Assembly (NCBI GenBank): GCA_002118135.1
Contig: BDIU01000363.1
Span: 1 to 64,000, forward strand
DNA length: 64,000 nt
Origin: Trebouxia sp. TZW2008
Taxonomy: Eukaryota; Chlorophyta; Trebouxiophyceae; Trebouxiales; Trebouxiaceae
Direction: 5' to 3'
Made by a program: the position numbers and the translations under genes. The notes under the pieces were generated by a model, which made no database searches, was not told the DNA's origin, and saw only the letters and a list, made by a program, of their open reading frames with translations. Shown here piece by piece: positions 22,881-34,692 of this stretch. How positions within the stretch are numbered: position 1 is the stretch's first letter; the number at the start of each line of letters is the position of its first letter.

Positions 22881-25800
22881 CTAGTCCTGCCTGGCCTTCT
22901 TATTCGGCCTGCTGGCTGGCGGGGGCATGGAGCCATTGCCTGCACGTTTCTGAATGCCGAGCATTGCTTCAACCTTGCGGTCCCCTGTCAGAGGGGTTCT
23001 GCCTCCACTGAGCATGGGGGTCAGAGCCACCTGGCTGTCAACAGTGGCATACCCGCTCTTGGGATCACTGCTCTGCCCTGGCCTGATGTTGCCAGTCAAG
23101 ACAACATATGGAGCATTGCTCTTTGCCTGCAGTGCATGTTTTGATTGAGTAAACTTTCAAGCACATGTGCTGGGTGTGCGTGGCATGCATTGCAGCATCA
23201 CCGGGCAGTCTCAGCTGCTCTGCTTGACAGCAGCATGCGCGTAACGCTTGCAACAGGCTGTCCAGCAAAGCTCGCCTTCAAGCAAAAAACTGCAAACAAC
23301 GTACTGGTTGGCAGAAATGTGCTGAAGAGACCTCTGATCAGACATGAAAGTGCATGCTGATGCATAGCTTGGTCGTAAGCTGTCCACTCACTACAATGAA
23401 CGAAGACAGACAGAACAAATTTGACAAGCAGTGGCTGCTGCTGGGCATACAGTGCCTGAGGCAGGGAGGTGAAATTGATATTGGCTCACCTGAGCATTTT
23501 TGAGATGGCTGAAGCTGCCAGTGGGCTGCTCAGAAGTGGCCATCTTCTTGGCAGCCATCTCATCCCGCACCTTGCGCTGAATCTTCTCCTTGCTCTTCTT
23601 GCTGGGCTCAATCCCATGAAACCTGCAGGGTGCATGGCAAACCCTTCCACCCATGATATACATAAAGCCTGATATAGCAGGTGTTTTTGGAGATTGAATG
23701 AGCAGTGTCTCAAGGGCTTCAAAAATTGTCTAGTTCCAAAGCTCCGTTTGTGAAGGCCTCTCATCCTGTTGATGTACTATCACAATCAAGCTGCCTGACT
23801 GTCATGAGTGATCAAGGCGTGGTATTATGACGCCATGCCAGCTGCTAGCACCTGCATGTCCACAAAACGGCTGCAGCTCTCCCCGCTTGAGATACACAGA
23901 TCAGCTGTGACAAAGGTCAATTGAAACTTGCATGTTGACTCCATGACATTGCTTGAGTTGCATCACTGAATGCAGGTACAATTCCTGTATTGAGTAATTG
24001 CCTGTGGAGTTGAACAATACCTCCTTGTTCATAATGCATCAATTTTTGTGTTAACCAAACAAGGAAAGACAACTGAGAATGCTGCTGCAAGCGTCTATAC
24101 TCGGCACATGCAAGACACTTGAAGCAGCTGACCTGTAGGACACTTCTCTGAAGGCCTGCTTAGGAGTGAGCACCCGGCCATACTCGTCCCTGCGTGTCAG
24201 TGCCAGCTCAACCCGGTTGGCCACCTCATTGGTGTGAGCCCCGGACTGGTACACATCCTCCAGGCCTTGCAGCATGACAGGCTTCATGTCGTTGGTGCGG
24301 CCGGCCCACTGCATGCGCTGCTGCAGCTCCCCACGGTTCTTCAGCAGGCCCAGCACCCCAGCCATGCCTGGATATAAACAGTAAGAATCACTTTTAGCTG
24401 GCATGGCTGCATGCAACACCTGACCAGCTGACTTGTATGTTGTCAATTGCGCAAGATTTCAAGCTGTCACCCCAGATCATGACCACAGGTTACACATGGT
24501 AGCACGGGCGCTAGCCATCTTTGGACCTGAGCCTGCACACAACTTCAATGCTGACTATACATCAGGGCAAGTGAGCACTTTGTGTAAAGTACTTCACAAG
24601 GAAAGTATTGGAGGGGACGACTTGTCTACCTGGGCATGCTTTGACGCTATACACATCATGCAGCACCAGGCACATGATTTGAAGCAAGTGGAGTTTCCAT
24701 AGTACCTGAGCGTGAGCAACACTTGCTGAACACAGCACACTGCAATGCATTGCAAATGGGATGTTGCTTGCAGCTTTAGCAAGAGCAATTTACCTTTGCC
24801 AATGGCAGCTTCTCTGATCATGCTGTGCTCTTGCTCCTCTGCAGCAGGGTCAGTACTTGGCTGGGCATCGATCATCTCCTCATCCTGGTCTCCTTCTTCT
24901 GTGGCAGCAACCCAACTGCCAGTCCTGCAGCCAAAGCATTGTTGATGGCACTTACTGCACAGACGTCTGAAATTGTTCAAGTGGCAAGGAGACTGTTGGC
25001 CACTGGACCACACTTGGTTTGTTTTTCTCCAATTGGGCAATCCAGCAAATTGTGGTTGCTCGCACAGCCTTTGAGGGTTGCAGGCAGCCTCTCATGAGAG
25101 CTTTACCACAATCTGTTTGGCAGCAACGCAACATGTACTAGCTCATATACCAGATATGCAGGGCGTCATGTATAGCCCAGAGTGAGCAAGCTCATAAAGC
25201 CTTTGACTGCCCACCTGCTGCATTACCGTCTGTAAATGCAATGCAATGCTCTGTGACATGCAAATCATAACAAAGACCGTTGCATACTTATATTTGAATT
25301 TGGCTCTATGCTGGTCATAAATGCAGTGCAATGCTCTCCGATGTCCCAAATCACAACGCAAACATGTGCAGGCTCATACTTGGATTTAGCTCTGCGCTTG
25401 GGAGGAACAGAGGCAGAGACAAGGTCTGAGGTGGAGGCTGTGCCAGCTGGCGCTGAGGCTGCATTGACACCCATGTGATCTGCTGAGTCAGCAGGGCGCT
25501 GAGCATCCTCTTCAGGCTCCCTGAGCTGGATGCTGCGAGCAAACTCTGAAGCCTCTGTGAACTCTATCCCTGACCCTACAGTGCCAAGGATGAAGAGGTC
25601 ACCACTTGTAGAAGCTTGTCATTGCAAACATGCAATGCTGTTGCCTGTCAGCAGTGGAAGTCAAGCAGGTGGACTGTGCTAGCATACACATCCTCTGCAT
25701 GACAAGCCTTACCATATTTTCGCAGCAGCTGCCATATTAGCACACACAACTCATTGCAGAAAGCAAAGCTGCCTGACACTGCTTCCCATTGGAACACATC

Positions 25801-28800
25801 TTTCATCTGAAGAACTTGGCTGACGTCAAAAGTGTTATGCAAAATGTCAGGCCAAAATCTTGGGCTGCCTCTTCAGACAGAGGCTTGCGTCATGATGCCT
25901 AATGGTGTAGGCTTTTCGTTTTTCTTGTCTTTTCTTTCTGCACAATGCATGCATATTTCATGCTTTGCAGGCAGGCCACAATGGTGACAGGCAGCTGCTG
26001 ACCTGCAGTAGGCTCAGGGGCCATGGCCTGCTGGGCCTCCTCCTGCTCCCGCCTGCTGGCCAGCTGCTCAGCAAATGGGTCTGCTGCTCCCTTCTGCTGC
26101 TTCTCAGCAGCTTTCCTGGCACGAGCTAGTGACTCATACAGATCATCATCATCCTCACCTGCCAGGAAGATGAGTACTGAGCTTGCAAGCAAGTGGCTGA
26201 CTTTCTGTGCAAGGACGTGCCTCAAAGATGCAGCACGCTTTCAAGAACAATGCCTCAGCGTCAATGCAACTGAGATTACCACCACTGTGCAGATTGGCGA
26301 CGTTCTTGTGATGCATCAAATGCCACCGACGCGACTGTATCAGAGTGCATTCTGCATGTGAATGCCCAGCTATCAGTACTGACTCGGAATGCTTTGCGCT
26401 TACCTATCACCTCATCATCTTGTTTCCGCATTGCCAGGGCAGCATAGTTGGCCTTCTGCAATGCATTGTCATACCTGCAGCATGAACGCGGCTGTCGTTA
26501 GGAAAAGTCAAGCACGAAAGCACAAAATGCAGCAAACACCCGCAATAGCAGTCAACGTCATTAGAATGACACCCTTGTCACAGACAAGCTGAGCAGGAAA
26601 TTGACCAATTTGCTCTAGTTGGAGAGCACCTGATCACAGGCACAATGGCTTTCAAGAAATCAGCCCAACAATAAGGCTGCTTGACATTTGCGGGAAAAAA
26701 CCATGGCACAGACAAGCCAAGAAAGAGTCAGAACTGTCTTGGCGCAAAGTCATGACACCAGCTGCAGAGGACAGGACACTGCTTCCCTAGCGTGTCAGAC
26801 CCTGCTGCTGTAAGGGATTGACTACATTATTTGCTGATGCTTGATACTGCTTGGTTTATAATGCTCAATGCACAGGTCTGCAATGCATAAGAAGCAAGAG
26901 CATGAGGAATCCCCGTAAACAAAGCAAGGCGTACTTGGACTGTCGCTGAGCTTCATCAGCAACCTGGGCCTCTTTGGCCTTGGACTGCCTGTCTCCCAGC
27001 TGTTTCCTGGAGCCCAACTCAGAGGTGCCAGCAGCTGCTGCCTCAGCTTCCAGGGCTGCTAGGTCCAGCTCTGCCCCCTCCTCATCTGCTGCCTTGCGCA
27101 CACGCACCTTCTTCTTCACCTGGTGTAGCAATTGCAGCCAATGTTGAAAGTTGCTGCTTGACGAAAGGCCGCAGCTATACAGATGGTAACAGGTCAACAG
27201 CAATATCTTGTGCCAGGCTGCAGACAAGCACAACAACAGCAAATTCGGCAAGTTGGGTGCATGCTGTGCAAGTGCAGCTTGCCGGAGAGGCTTCCGTATG
27301 ATGTGCACATCTCACTTGTCAAAAAAAAAACATCCCCTTGGATAGCTCAAGACACATGTGTGCGAGAAAGCGCACCTTCTTTTTAGGCTTGAGAAACTGT
27401 GCAGCCTCTTCTGAGGTGTAGTAGTCCTTAGCCTGGTCAAAGCCAGGGCGCTGCCGGTTGTCTGCACTCTGCAGGCGGGCTCGGATCTCCTCCTGCCGCT
27501 GCCTTGCCTCATCATTGATGGCACCTGCAACAATAATCAGGTGGTTGTGAGGCACAGATGGGCACCTGTGTGAGATTGCCTCATCACTGATGGCACCTGC
27601 AACAGCAGTCAAGTTGTTGGTGAGGCCCAGATGGGCACCGTGATGAAAACTTGATCTGCTTTAGACGTAGTAGTGCCTGTTGGCTGTTGACGCTCTGCCA
27701 GCAGCTTTGCATGTCTCTGCTGCTGCCCCAGCTCATTGTTGATGGTCCCTGCACTGGTTGACACGCCTTGCGTGATGTGCGCAAAGCTTTCACTACCAGG
27801 CTTTGCGCTATTTCAGGCATGTCTGCGCTTGTCAGCACCAGACTTCAGCTCAATTACATATTTCAGATCCTCTAGCTGGCAACATAACTCCAGGCATAGG
27901 CAGCAAATAGACTTGCTTGTGCTCCTCAAGGAAGAATTCAGCATGCTTTCTGCATGTGTAGTTCACACGAGTTTCGACTGTGCTGATTGACTGATCTGCA
28001 ATAATTGCACCTAGTGAGAAAAATACATGCTTCATGTCATGCCATACTATTGTTGCACTAGCGGTGCAACTAAATAGACAGAACATGAACCATGTCTAAT
28101 TGAGCAGCACCAAGAGCATCCTGTTGCACACAATTGACATGTTTGGCTTGCCCTGCACAGTATGATCTTGTTTCAAGCAGCCAATGGCAACATCAGGTTG
28201 AATGGAAGAATGTTTGACAAACCTTGGTCACCAATAAGCATGCTTGCCTCCTCTTCTTCCTCATCATACTTGTTTAGCAGTGTCTTCTTAGCGGGTTCCT
28301 CTTCAAAGCGGGAGGGGGCCTTCTGCGCCTCCTTGCGTGCCTTGCTGCGCTTCTTCTGCTCAGCCTGCATCACACCAAGAATAGGTCACCGCATGCTGTC
28401 AAGTGCAATCAGGACTACATCATACCCACTGTTTCTGGTCACTCCTAGCAGGCTTGTGGAACCTCCCTGGCAGGTCAGCAGGCATGGTGGTAAACAAGCA
28501 ACAACCAAACAGCATCATAACCAGGTGTCAAAGGCTATGTACAGGCTGTCACTTGAGGAAAAAGCAGAAGTCAAGCTGTCTGACTTGCTGTAGAGGGCAT
28601 TGTATGGCTTTGGTCGGGATTGAGCCATGATCATGTGCAGCCTGAAAGAGCAATGCTCTGGTCAAAAGCCAACTTATGACATGTGGCATGGATAGAGATG
28701 CATGAGTCATCTACTGGCATCCTGCGCAGTGGCTTGCTGCAAGTAGATCACTGTAGATCGCTATGAATGACACATACTTAAGCTATGGTAAATGGGTTTC

Positions 28801-31637
28801 ACCAAGTGTTGCATACAGACTCAAGTGGCAAAAACAGGATGCAGATTTTAGACAGACACCTTCTGTGAAGGCAGTACACTTGCAAGCCAAGCGTTGTGAG
28901 TGCTTGCTCAAGAACTGACATAGCCACTTTGAACGCAAACTTATCGTGATACAGCAGCAACGACAAAGTGGAAAGATGTAAAGAGAAGCCATGGTGTGAA
29001 CTCTGATCAGAAGTACCCAGGGGAGCTGCAGGCTTGCCTGTGACAGCAAACATGCACATGCAATTTACAACCTGACAACTTGAGAGCGTAGTTCAAGTTG
29101 CCAGACTGTGCTTAAATTAGCAAGGTGTGTCGGGTTTGCTGCCATGGTTGGTAGTGATTTAGCATCGTCAAAGCCTCCTATGACATTTGATCAAGCAACA
29201 GTGTCACTCGAGCGTTCAATGCAGCATGCAGCACGTCTTGGGCACAACAAGAGAACACGCCACTTTTAAAGTAAGATAAACTTAGATGCTGTAAAGCACG
29301 TAAGCAGCGTCTCAGCACGTGGGCAGGTCATCTTGAATCACCCAGGTAAATTGTAAGCACATTAAATGCATGTCTGAGCTCATGATGACAGAAACAATTT
29401 TCAAAATAGCGCAGCTGTCGCTCAATGGCTGCAATGCAAGCATGCAGACTGTGCTGCCTGCATTCCAGACACTTCTTGTGCCAGCACACCTTTACCTCTT
29501 TTGATTTGCCTTCTTGCTAAAAAGTCAGCAGTGAGCACAAGCACGCTTGGCACACAGACAGGTAGCAGTTGACTTACTGCTAGGACATTCTCCAGCTCAT
29601 CTTGGTCCTCATCATCATCTAGGTCCCCCTTCTCATCAAGTATGTTCTTGTCTGCCAGGGTCAGAATCATGGTCTCGCCCTCCTGCAGCTCGTCTGCAGT
29701 GTGCTTCACCTTCAGCCCCTTCAGGCCCTTCAGTTCAGCCTCCTCATCATCTTCTTCATCCTGCAGTATAAAAGCAGCAGACATCATGAAGACTGCTCCT
29801 GCTGACTACGTATTGTGAACAGGCAGGAGCTATAAATGTGCATGGGCACAAACAAAGATGACGCAAACAGTGGGGGCAATCTGCAGACATGTTGATGAGA
29901 AAGTGTTGGACGGCTGGACAGAGGCCTGAGCTGATGAACAGCAAACAGCAGCCACCACATTGAAATGGATAAGGGCACGTGAGCTCCTGAATGCGACATT
30001 TGCCACACAATGTAAGCAAGTGCCTTTTACGTTTTGAGCGCAAAACTGATTTGCATCCTAGGACTGGCATAGTTTCCTTGAGGTCATGTCATGGCATTTT
30101 TGATACAGAGAAGATGCACACCTGTTCTCAATGTGGAAGTCAAGTTGCTGCTCAGCACTAATTCGTATCTTGCTTGACTTTGTTGGTCTCATCTTGCACA
30201 GAACAGAACCAGAGACACATTCATGCAATCAGGTTAATGCAGCCTGCAAGCTGTGCCATTGCTAACAGCAGCAGTTGGCGCACCTGCTGAGCTTGGCGCA
30301 GAGCTGCAGCCAGAGCCTCTTCTCGTGCTGACTCCTTCTCCTCCTCCTCCCTGCTACGAGACTTAGTCACCCATTTGGCCAGGTCATCAATGTCATCATC
30401 TGCTTCCCCGAGAGTCTTGGTCTTTCTGAGTGCCTCCTCCAACTTCCGCCTCTCCTTCTTCCTGTACAAGTAAGAAGTGATTTGATAAACACACTCAACT
30501 TTTGATGGGCATGCTGAGAACACTTGAAAAAGATGAGTGAACGTCTAGTCTGTTCAGTGCAAAGGGAAAAATGGCTTTCAGACAGCATTGTCAGTGCAAC
30601 CTCAGAAAAGTCTGCAGACTAAGAACACCAAAAAGGCGTAATCATCACTTTCTTGTTGTGCCATTGGCATTGCAGTGTCCGATCTGGTGTGGGCGCCAAA
30701 AACACTACAAATGCCCCAAGTGAGAATTGCCTCTCAGGTTGCGCACGAAGCAAAGTAACTGATTTGTCACAGCATCTGTCAGTTGCTAAATCAACATCAG
30801 GCAGCTCAATTGATCTTCCCTGGTCTCAGCACAAACTGGACTTGGACATGGCATATTGCACATGACACCAATATACCATGTTCAAGCACAAGCAAACAGA
30901 AAGTGCCTTACTTCTGGACTTTCTCCAGCAAAGCAGCAGTTTGCGCCTCTTTCTCCTGTTCTGCTTGCAGCTTCTGCCTCGCCTCAAACTCCTTGCGCTT
31001 TGTGTCAGCACTGTTCATCATGGACAGAGGCTTCAATCCCAGAGATATCCTTACCCTGTGCAGCAGCAGCAGCTTGTTAGGTGCCTTGTTGTACAGCTGG
31101 CATTTCATGCAACATGTGCAACGCCTGCATGGACACATACCTGTTGGTTTCTTCAATTGACATTGAGACCTCTCCGCCAGATTCTTGAACTTGCGCTTTA
31201 ATTTCTGCTACCTCTGCTGTGGCTGGTGCTGCTGGTGCTGCATCTTCAGGTGTGTCAGGAGCATTGCTTGGCATAGCTGCCTCTGCTTCAGAATCTCGAC
31301 GATAACTTTGCTCAAATGCAAAGTCGTCATTTGCATGCCTGCGACTTCTGTCTGTGTGTCTATCACCCCTGGCTTGAAGCTGATCTCTAGGTCTGCTGTC
31401 GGGGTCGCCCTGGTCTTCTCCGTCCCTATCAGTTCTTCGACCACTGTCTCTGTCAGCATGACGTCTATCTGTTTCTCTTGCCGGCTCCCTTTCTCTGTCT
31501 CTATCCCGGTGATTGTGTCGGCTTACTTCACGATCTTTATCTTTGTGCCTATCTCGGTCACGGTCGCGCTCCTTGTGCTTGTGTTTGTGCTTATGCTCCT
31601 TTCTGTCAGAGCGATGCTCTTCGTTTTCAGCTGCCAT
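22881..31637 (-). CDS. SART1: SART1/Snu66, U4/U6.U5 tri-snRNP splicing factor
   Basis: Component of the U4/U6.U5 tri-snRNP, needed for spliceosome activation in the nucleus. Fourteen exons (minus): 31637-31141, 31055-30912, 30461-30284, 29760-29578, 28364-28223, 27524-27376, 27119-26935, 26474-26404, 26158-26003, 25575-25380, 24924-24794, 24367-24133, 23622-23490, 23126-22881; 2,646 nt, 881 residues (human protein about 800). The N-terminus is rich in Lys/His/Arg/Asp (HKHKHKERDRDRDR). Residues about 158-176 read SMSIEETNRVRISLGLKPL, a Hub1-interacting (HIND) element split by intron 1. Family blocks follow in order: KTLGEADDDIDDLAKW (about 228), EGETMILTLADKNIL, DYYTSEEAAQFLKPKKK (about 414), GIEFTEASEFARSI, DEYGRVLTPKQAFREVSYR (about 737) and APYVVLTG (about 805). 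It is head-to-head with GLYR across 127 nt. Several introns carry exon-edge copies. Confidence 0.93.
25281..25380 (-). repeat. Copy of a SART1 exon 3' edge with its donor
   Basis: SART1 exon 10 ends CGCAGAGCTAAATCCAA at 25380 before GTATGAGCC. About 92 nt further into the intron the same junction recurs as a diverged copy (reading RAKFKYKY against RAKSKYEP) followed by GTATGC, and the next 60 nt of intron are also repeated. It is a tandem duplication spanning the exon end, donor and start of the intron. Confidence 0.7.
27525..28012 (-). repeat. Copies of a SART1 exon start inside the upstream intron
   Basis: The true exon 6 starts at 27524 after TTGTTGCAG with GTGCCATCAATGATGAGGCA. A near-identical start, GTGCCATCAGTGATGAGGCA with its own GCAG, lies at 27596, about 72 nt upstream. 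A more diverged one (GGACCATCAACAATGAGCTG) starts at 27748, and a faint one (GTGCAATTATTGCAGATCAG) at 28010. The flanking text (GATGGGCACC) is repeated too. Confidence 0.72.
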
Positions 31638-31764
31638 TCTCAACGACACCCAGCTGAGTTTGCAGCGACAAACCCACACACACAGCTGCTACAGCTTACA
31701 ACATATTAGTCACCGCAGACGAGAAGAGCGGTCGCTTCACGCCATCGATGCCCCTCGGCGATTC
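31638..31764. promoter_or_regulatory. Shared promoter of SART1 and GLYR
   Basis: Only 127 nt separate the start codons of two divergent genes, so their promoters and 5' leaders must overlap. The surroundings (about 31320-31990) are CpG-rich. I see no clear TATA box. Confidence 0.6.
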
Positions 31765-34323
31765 ATGCTCATGGCAATGCCATTGATCTTGTCGTCTGCT
31801 TTGCCAGTCCAGCATTCGTGCGCGAGATCAAGGCCTGACCCACCCGCTGTTCGACAGCGCATCCCCCTTGTCCTGTCGATCACGCATATCAGCAAACGCC
31901 GGTCGGCTTCGCAGTGTCGACCTGCGCCAAGCCAGCACAAGCCTTTTCAGCGAGAGAGCTTGAGGTGTCTGGCGCAAGCGAGCAGCTCAGACGCAATGAA
32001 GGTTGGCTTTGTCGGAGTCGGAATCATGGGATTGGCCATGGTATGGGTCCAGATTTTCAGCACATATGGATTCTTTCGATGAGCAACGTTCAGAAGTACG
32101 GAGCAGCTCTGTCTGCTGCCTGCAGGCCGACAATTTGATCAAAGCTGGATACGACCTGACCGTCTGGAACAGAAATCCAGACAAATGCAAACCTCTGCAG
32201 GAGAAAGGGGCCAAGGCAGGTCATTGCAGCATGCTAAGCACACTTGCCAGCTCCCCCGTCAGCAAACTGCCGCCACTCTTTTGCTATAGTGTTTAAGAGC
32301 CACTGCAATGCTGTGCTGGCAAGATGACCTTCTTCTGCTGATGCAGCAACTCCGCAAACATCCGCTTGCTGCAGGTGGCACAAACTGCAAAGGCAGTAGC
32401 TGAACAGTGCGACGTGACTGTAGCCATGCTAGCAGATCCTCAAGCAGCAGAAGTGGTTGCCACGGGAGCAGATGGCATTGCAGCTGGCATGCGTGAAGGT
32501 GCTGATTGCATGACATGATGACATGCGCTGTCATCGACAGCTCACAATTGAGTGGCCATTATGTACAGCTGACCTGCGTTTAACCACAAGGTGTCCTGCA
32601 ATCTTTCTGTGAAGCAACTTTGCTGCTGGCTGGAAGAGGCTCATACATGGTTGATCAATTGCAGGCAAAGGCTATGTGGATGTCTCCACTGTGGATGCTG
32701 GCACTGCCCAAAAGATCAGCAAGGTATGTTTCTGCCATCACCAAGGTGATACTGTGCATTTCTATCACACTCTGCCAGATGAGATGGTGCCAATCAATTT
32801 CTGAGCCAGCAAACAAATGTGCATGATAGGGCCAGCACTGAGAAGAGCAGCACATCAGACAAGACAGTGTTCATTGATGACTGAGGTTGCAAACAGCTGT
32901 CACAATAGAGTTGTCACGCTGCTTCATCAATTGAGAACACCAAAACTGTCTGAGTTGCAGGCCATCAAGGGCACTGGTGCTACATACCTAGAAGCTCCTG
33001 TATCCGGGTCCAAGCAGCCTGCAGAGAAGGGCCAGCTCATTTTCCTTTGCGGTGGTGACAAGGACTTGTATGACAAGGCTACACCTCTGCTGAAGGTCAT
33101 GGGCAAGGCCCAGTTCTTCCTTGGCGAGGTGACTGCTGCACACCTTTAGGGGCTTTTCTTGTCATGACAACACAAGCAAGACTGCACCAGCTTGCACATG
33201 CTTCAGAATTGTGGTTGTGAATTGACAGGAGACTTGTGTTGAGGCAGTATCACATTGCCATGCCAGTTGCATGAAGGCAACCTGTTGGCCTGTTGCGCAA
33301 GGGACAAGCTGCCTCAATCAGGCTGGCAGAGTTGCACAACCTTTTTTGAGCTGCAGCAATTGTCATTCTGCAGCATGTCTTAGCCATTGGCACTAGCCCA
33401 CATACCTTGCAAGCGCTCTTCAAAATCACTTCACAAAGGGATCAATAGTCCTTGACAAAAGGATCATCCTCTGAAGCGCAGTGTTTGCTGTTGGCAGGTG
33501 GGCAATGGGGCCAACATGAAGCTGGTGGTGAACATGGTGATGGGCACCATGATGACCACCCTTGGAGAGGGCCTCACCTTGGCACAGAAGTCTGGCCTCA
33601 GTCAAGAGCAGCTGATTGAGGTGCTGGGTCTGGGTGTGATGGCCAATGGCATGTTCAGCATGAAGGTCAGTTGATCGACACCCTTGCAAATCCAAGCTTG
33701 AGATTGCTGATGACACATAGAAAGTCTGGTGCTGTCTGCTTACATGGGTGACCCTGCGCCCGCCTTGCATTGTGTCATGCAGTCTCTTGGACGCTGTCAT
33801 AACAAGGCATAGAACAGCACTGCAGGGCTGTTTTGGTTTTGCAGGGTCCCAGTATGACGCAGCACAAGTACCCAACTGCATTCCCTTTGAAGCATCAACA
33901 GAAGGACTTGCGGCTGGCACTTGAGCTGGCGCACGAGCATGGCCAGGAGCTACCGACTGCATCAGCAGCCAACAGACTATATGAGCAGGTGTGACACATG
34001 CTCACCCTGCTTCAGCCACCAACAAGTGCTTATGGAAAGCGCTTTTTGCACTAGGCTGACGTTGCTTGAAATGCTGACCCTTATTGAAGCGGCTGCATGA
34101 TCTTGATTGGGCATTTGCAAGCCAGGCATTGATGGTCAGGACAACAGCATTTCTCACAGCTGTGTTTCCCATGATGTTTCTCAACAGCAAAGTTTTTCTG
34201 ATGTTGTGGGCAGGCTGACTTTGTGACAACATGCTGGATGCGCTGCAGGCAAAGCAAATGGACAAGGGCGATGACGATTTCAGTGCTGTTCTGGAAGCTA
34301 TCATTGCACAGAGCAAGCACTGA
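31765..34323 (+). CDS. GLYR: Glyoxylate/succinic semialdehyde reductase
   Basis: NADPH-dependent reductase of the beta-hydroxyacid dehydrogenase family; it reduces glyoxylate to glycolate and succinic semialdehyde to gamma-hydroxybutyrate. Eight exons: 31765-32040, 32126-32215, 32375-32498, 32665-32723, 32961-33128, 33498-33665, 33845-33988, 34249-34323; 367 residues. Residues 1 to about 75 form an Arg/Ser-rich targeting extension, so it is probably plastid or mitochondrial. The dinucleotide motif VGFVGVGIMGLAM is at 80-92, the substrate signature EAPVSGSKQPAEKGQ near 194, and the catalytic lysine of NGANMKLVVNM is K247. TAFPLKHQQKDLRLAL and a C-terminal DDFSAVLEAI also match the family. Intron 2 appears to use a GC donor (AAG|GCAGGT): the exon end fixed by frame and homology leaves no GT choice. 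ATGs at 31774 and 31780 are alternative starts. Confidence 0.92.
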
Positions 34324-34692
34324 CAGCGGCTACGCTAAGACCTCACGCATTGAGACTGGCATCATGCTTGCAAGCAATGCTGGACACTAAAACTTGTACT
34401 GCAGCTGCAATGATTGCAAGGCCACTCTAGCCAAATGCAACTTGAATGGGGTTCAAGTGGATGTGCAGGTCTGACGCAATACATCTTGCAGCCCTGATAG
34501 CTCTGAAAGTATTGTTGCACGCTCCTGGCAAATGCTGTCTGGAGTAAATGCATGCAGAAATTCGTAATGATCTGCAGTCAGGTGCTGTTTATGCTGCCCC
34601 ATAGTTTATTTTGATTCAAACATGACATGAAGTAAGTGACAGTAATATTACGTCAACAGTTGATCAATGACTAGTCAACGGGCAATGTATGT
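34324..34692. other. Convergent intergenic spacer
   Basis: Between the stop codons of GLYR (+) and the coiled-coil gene (-). It must hold both 3' UTRs. It is AT-richer near 34600-34680. I see no TGTAA on the plus strand and no other feature. Confidence 0.5.

Noticed and set aside
31185..31709. Plus-strand frame of 174 residues opposite SART1 exon 1
   Set aside because: It is antisense to the Lys/Arg/Asp/His-rich start of SART1, where codon bias keeps it open; the minus strand has clear homology.
34324..34692. TGTAA poly(A) signal for GLYR
   Set aside because: None was found on the plus strand; TGTAA was not seen near most stops, so it was not used as evidence for the lineage.
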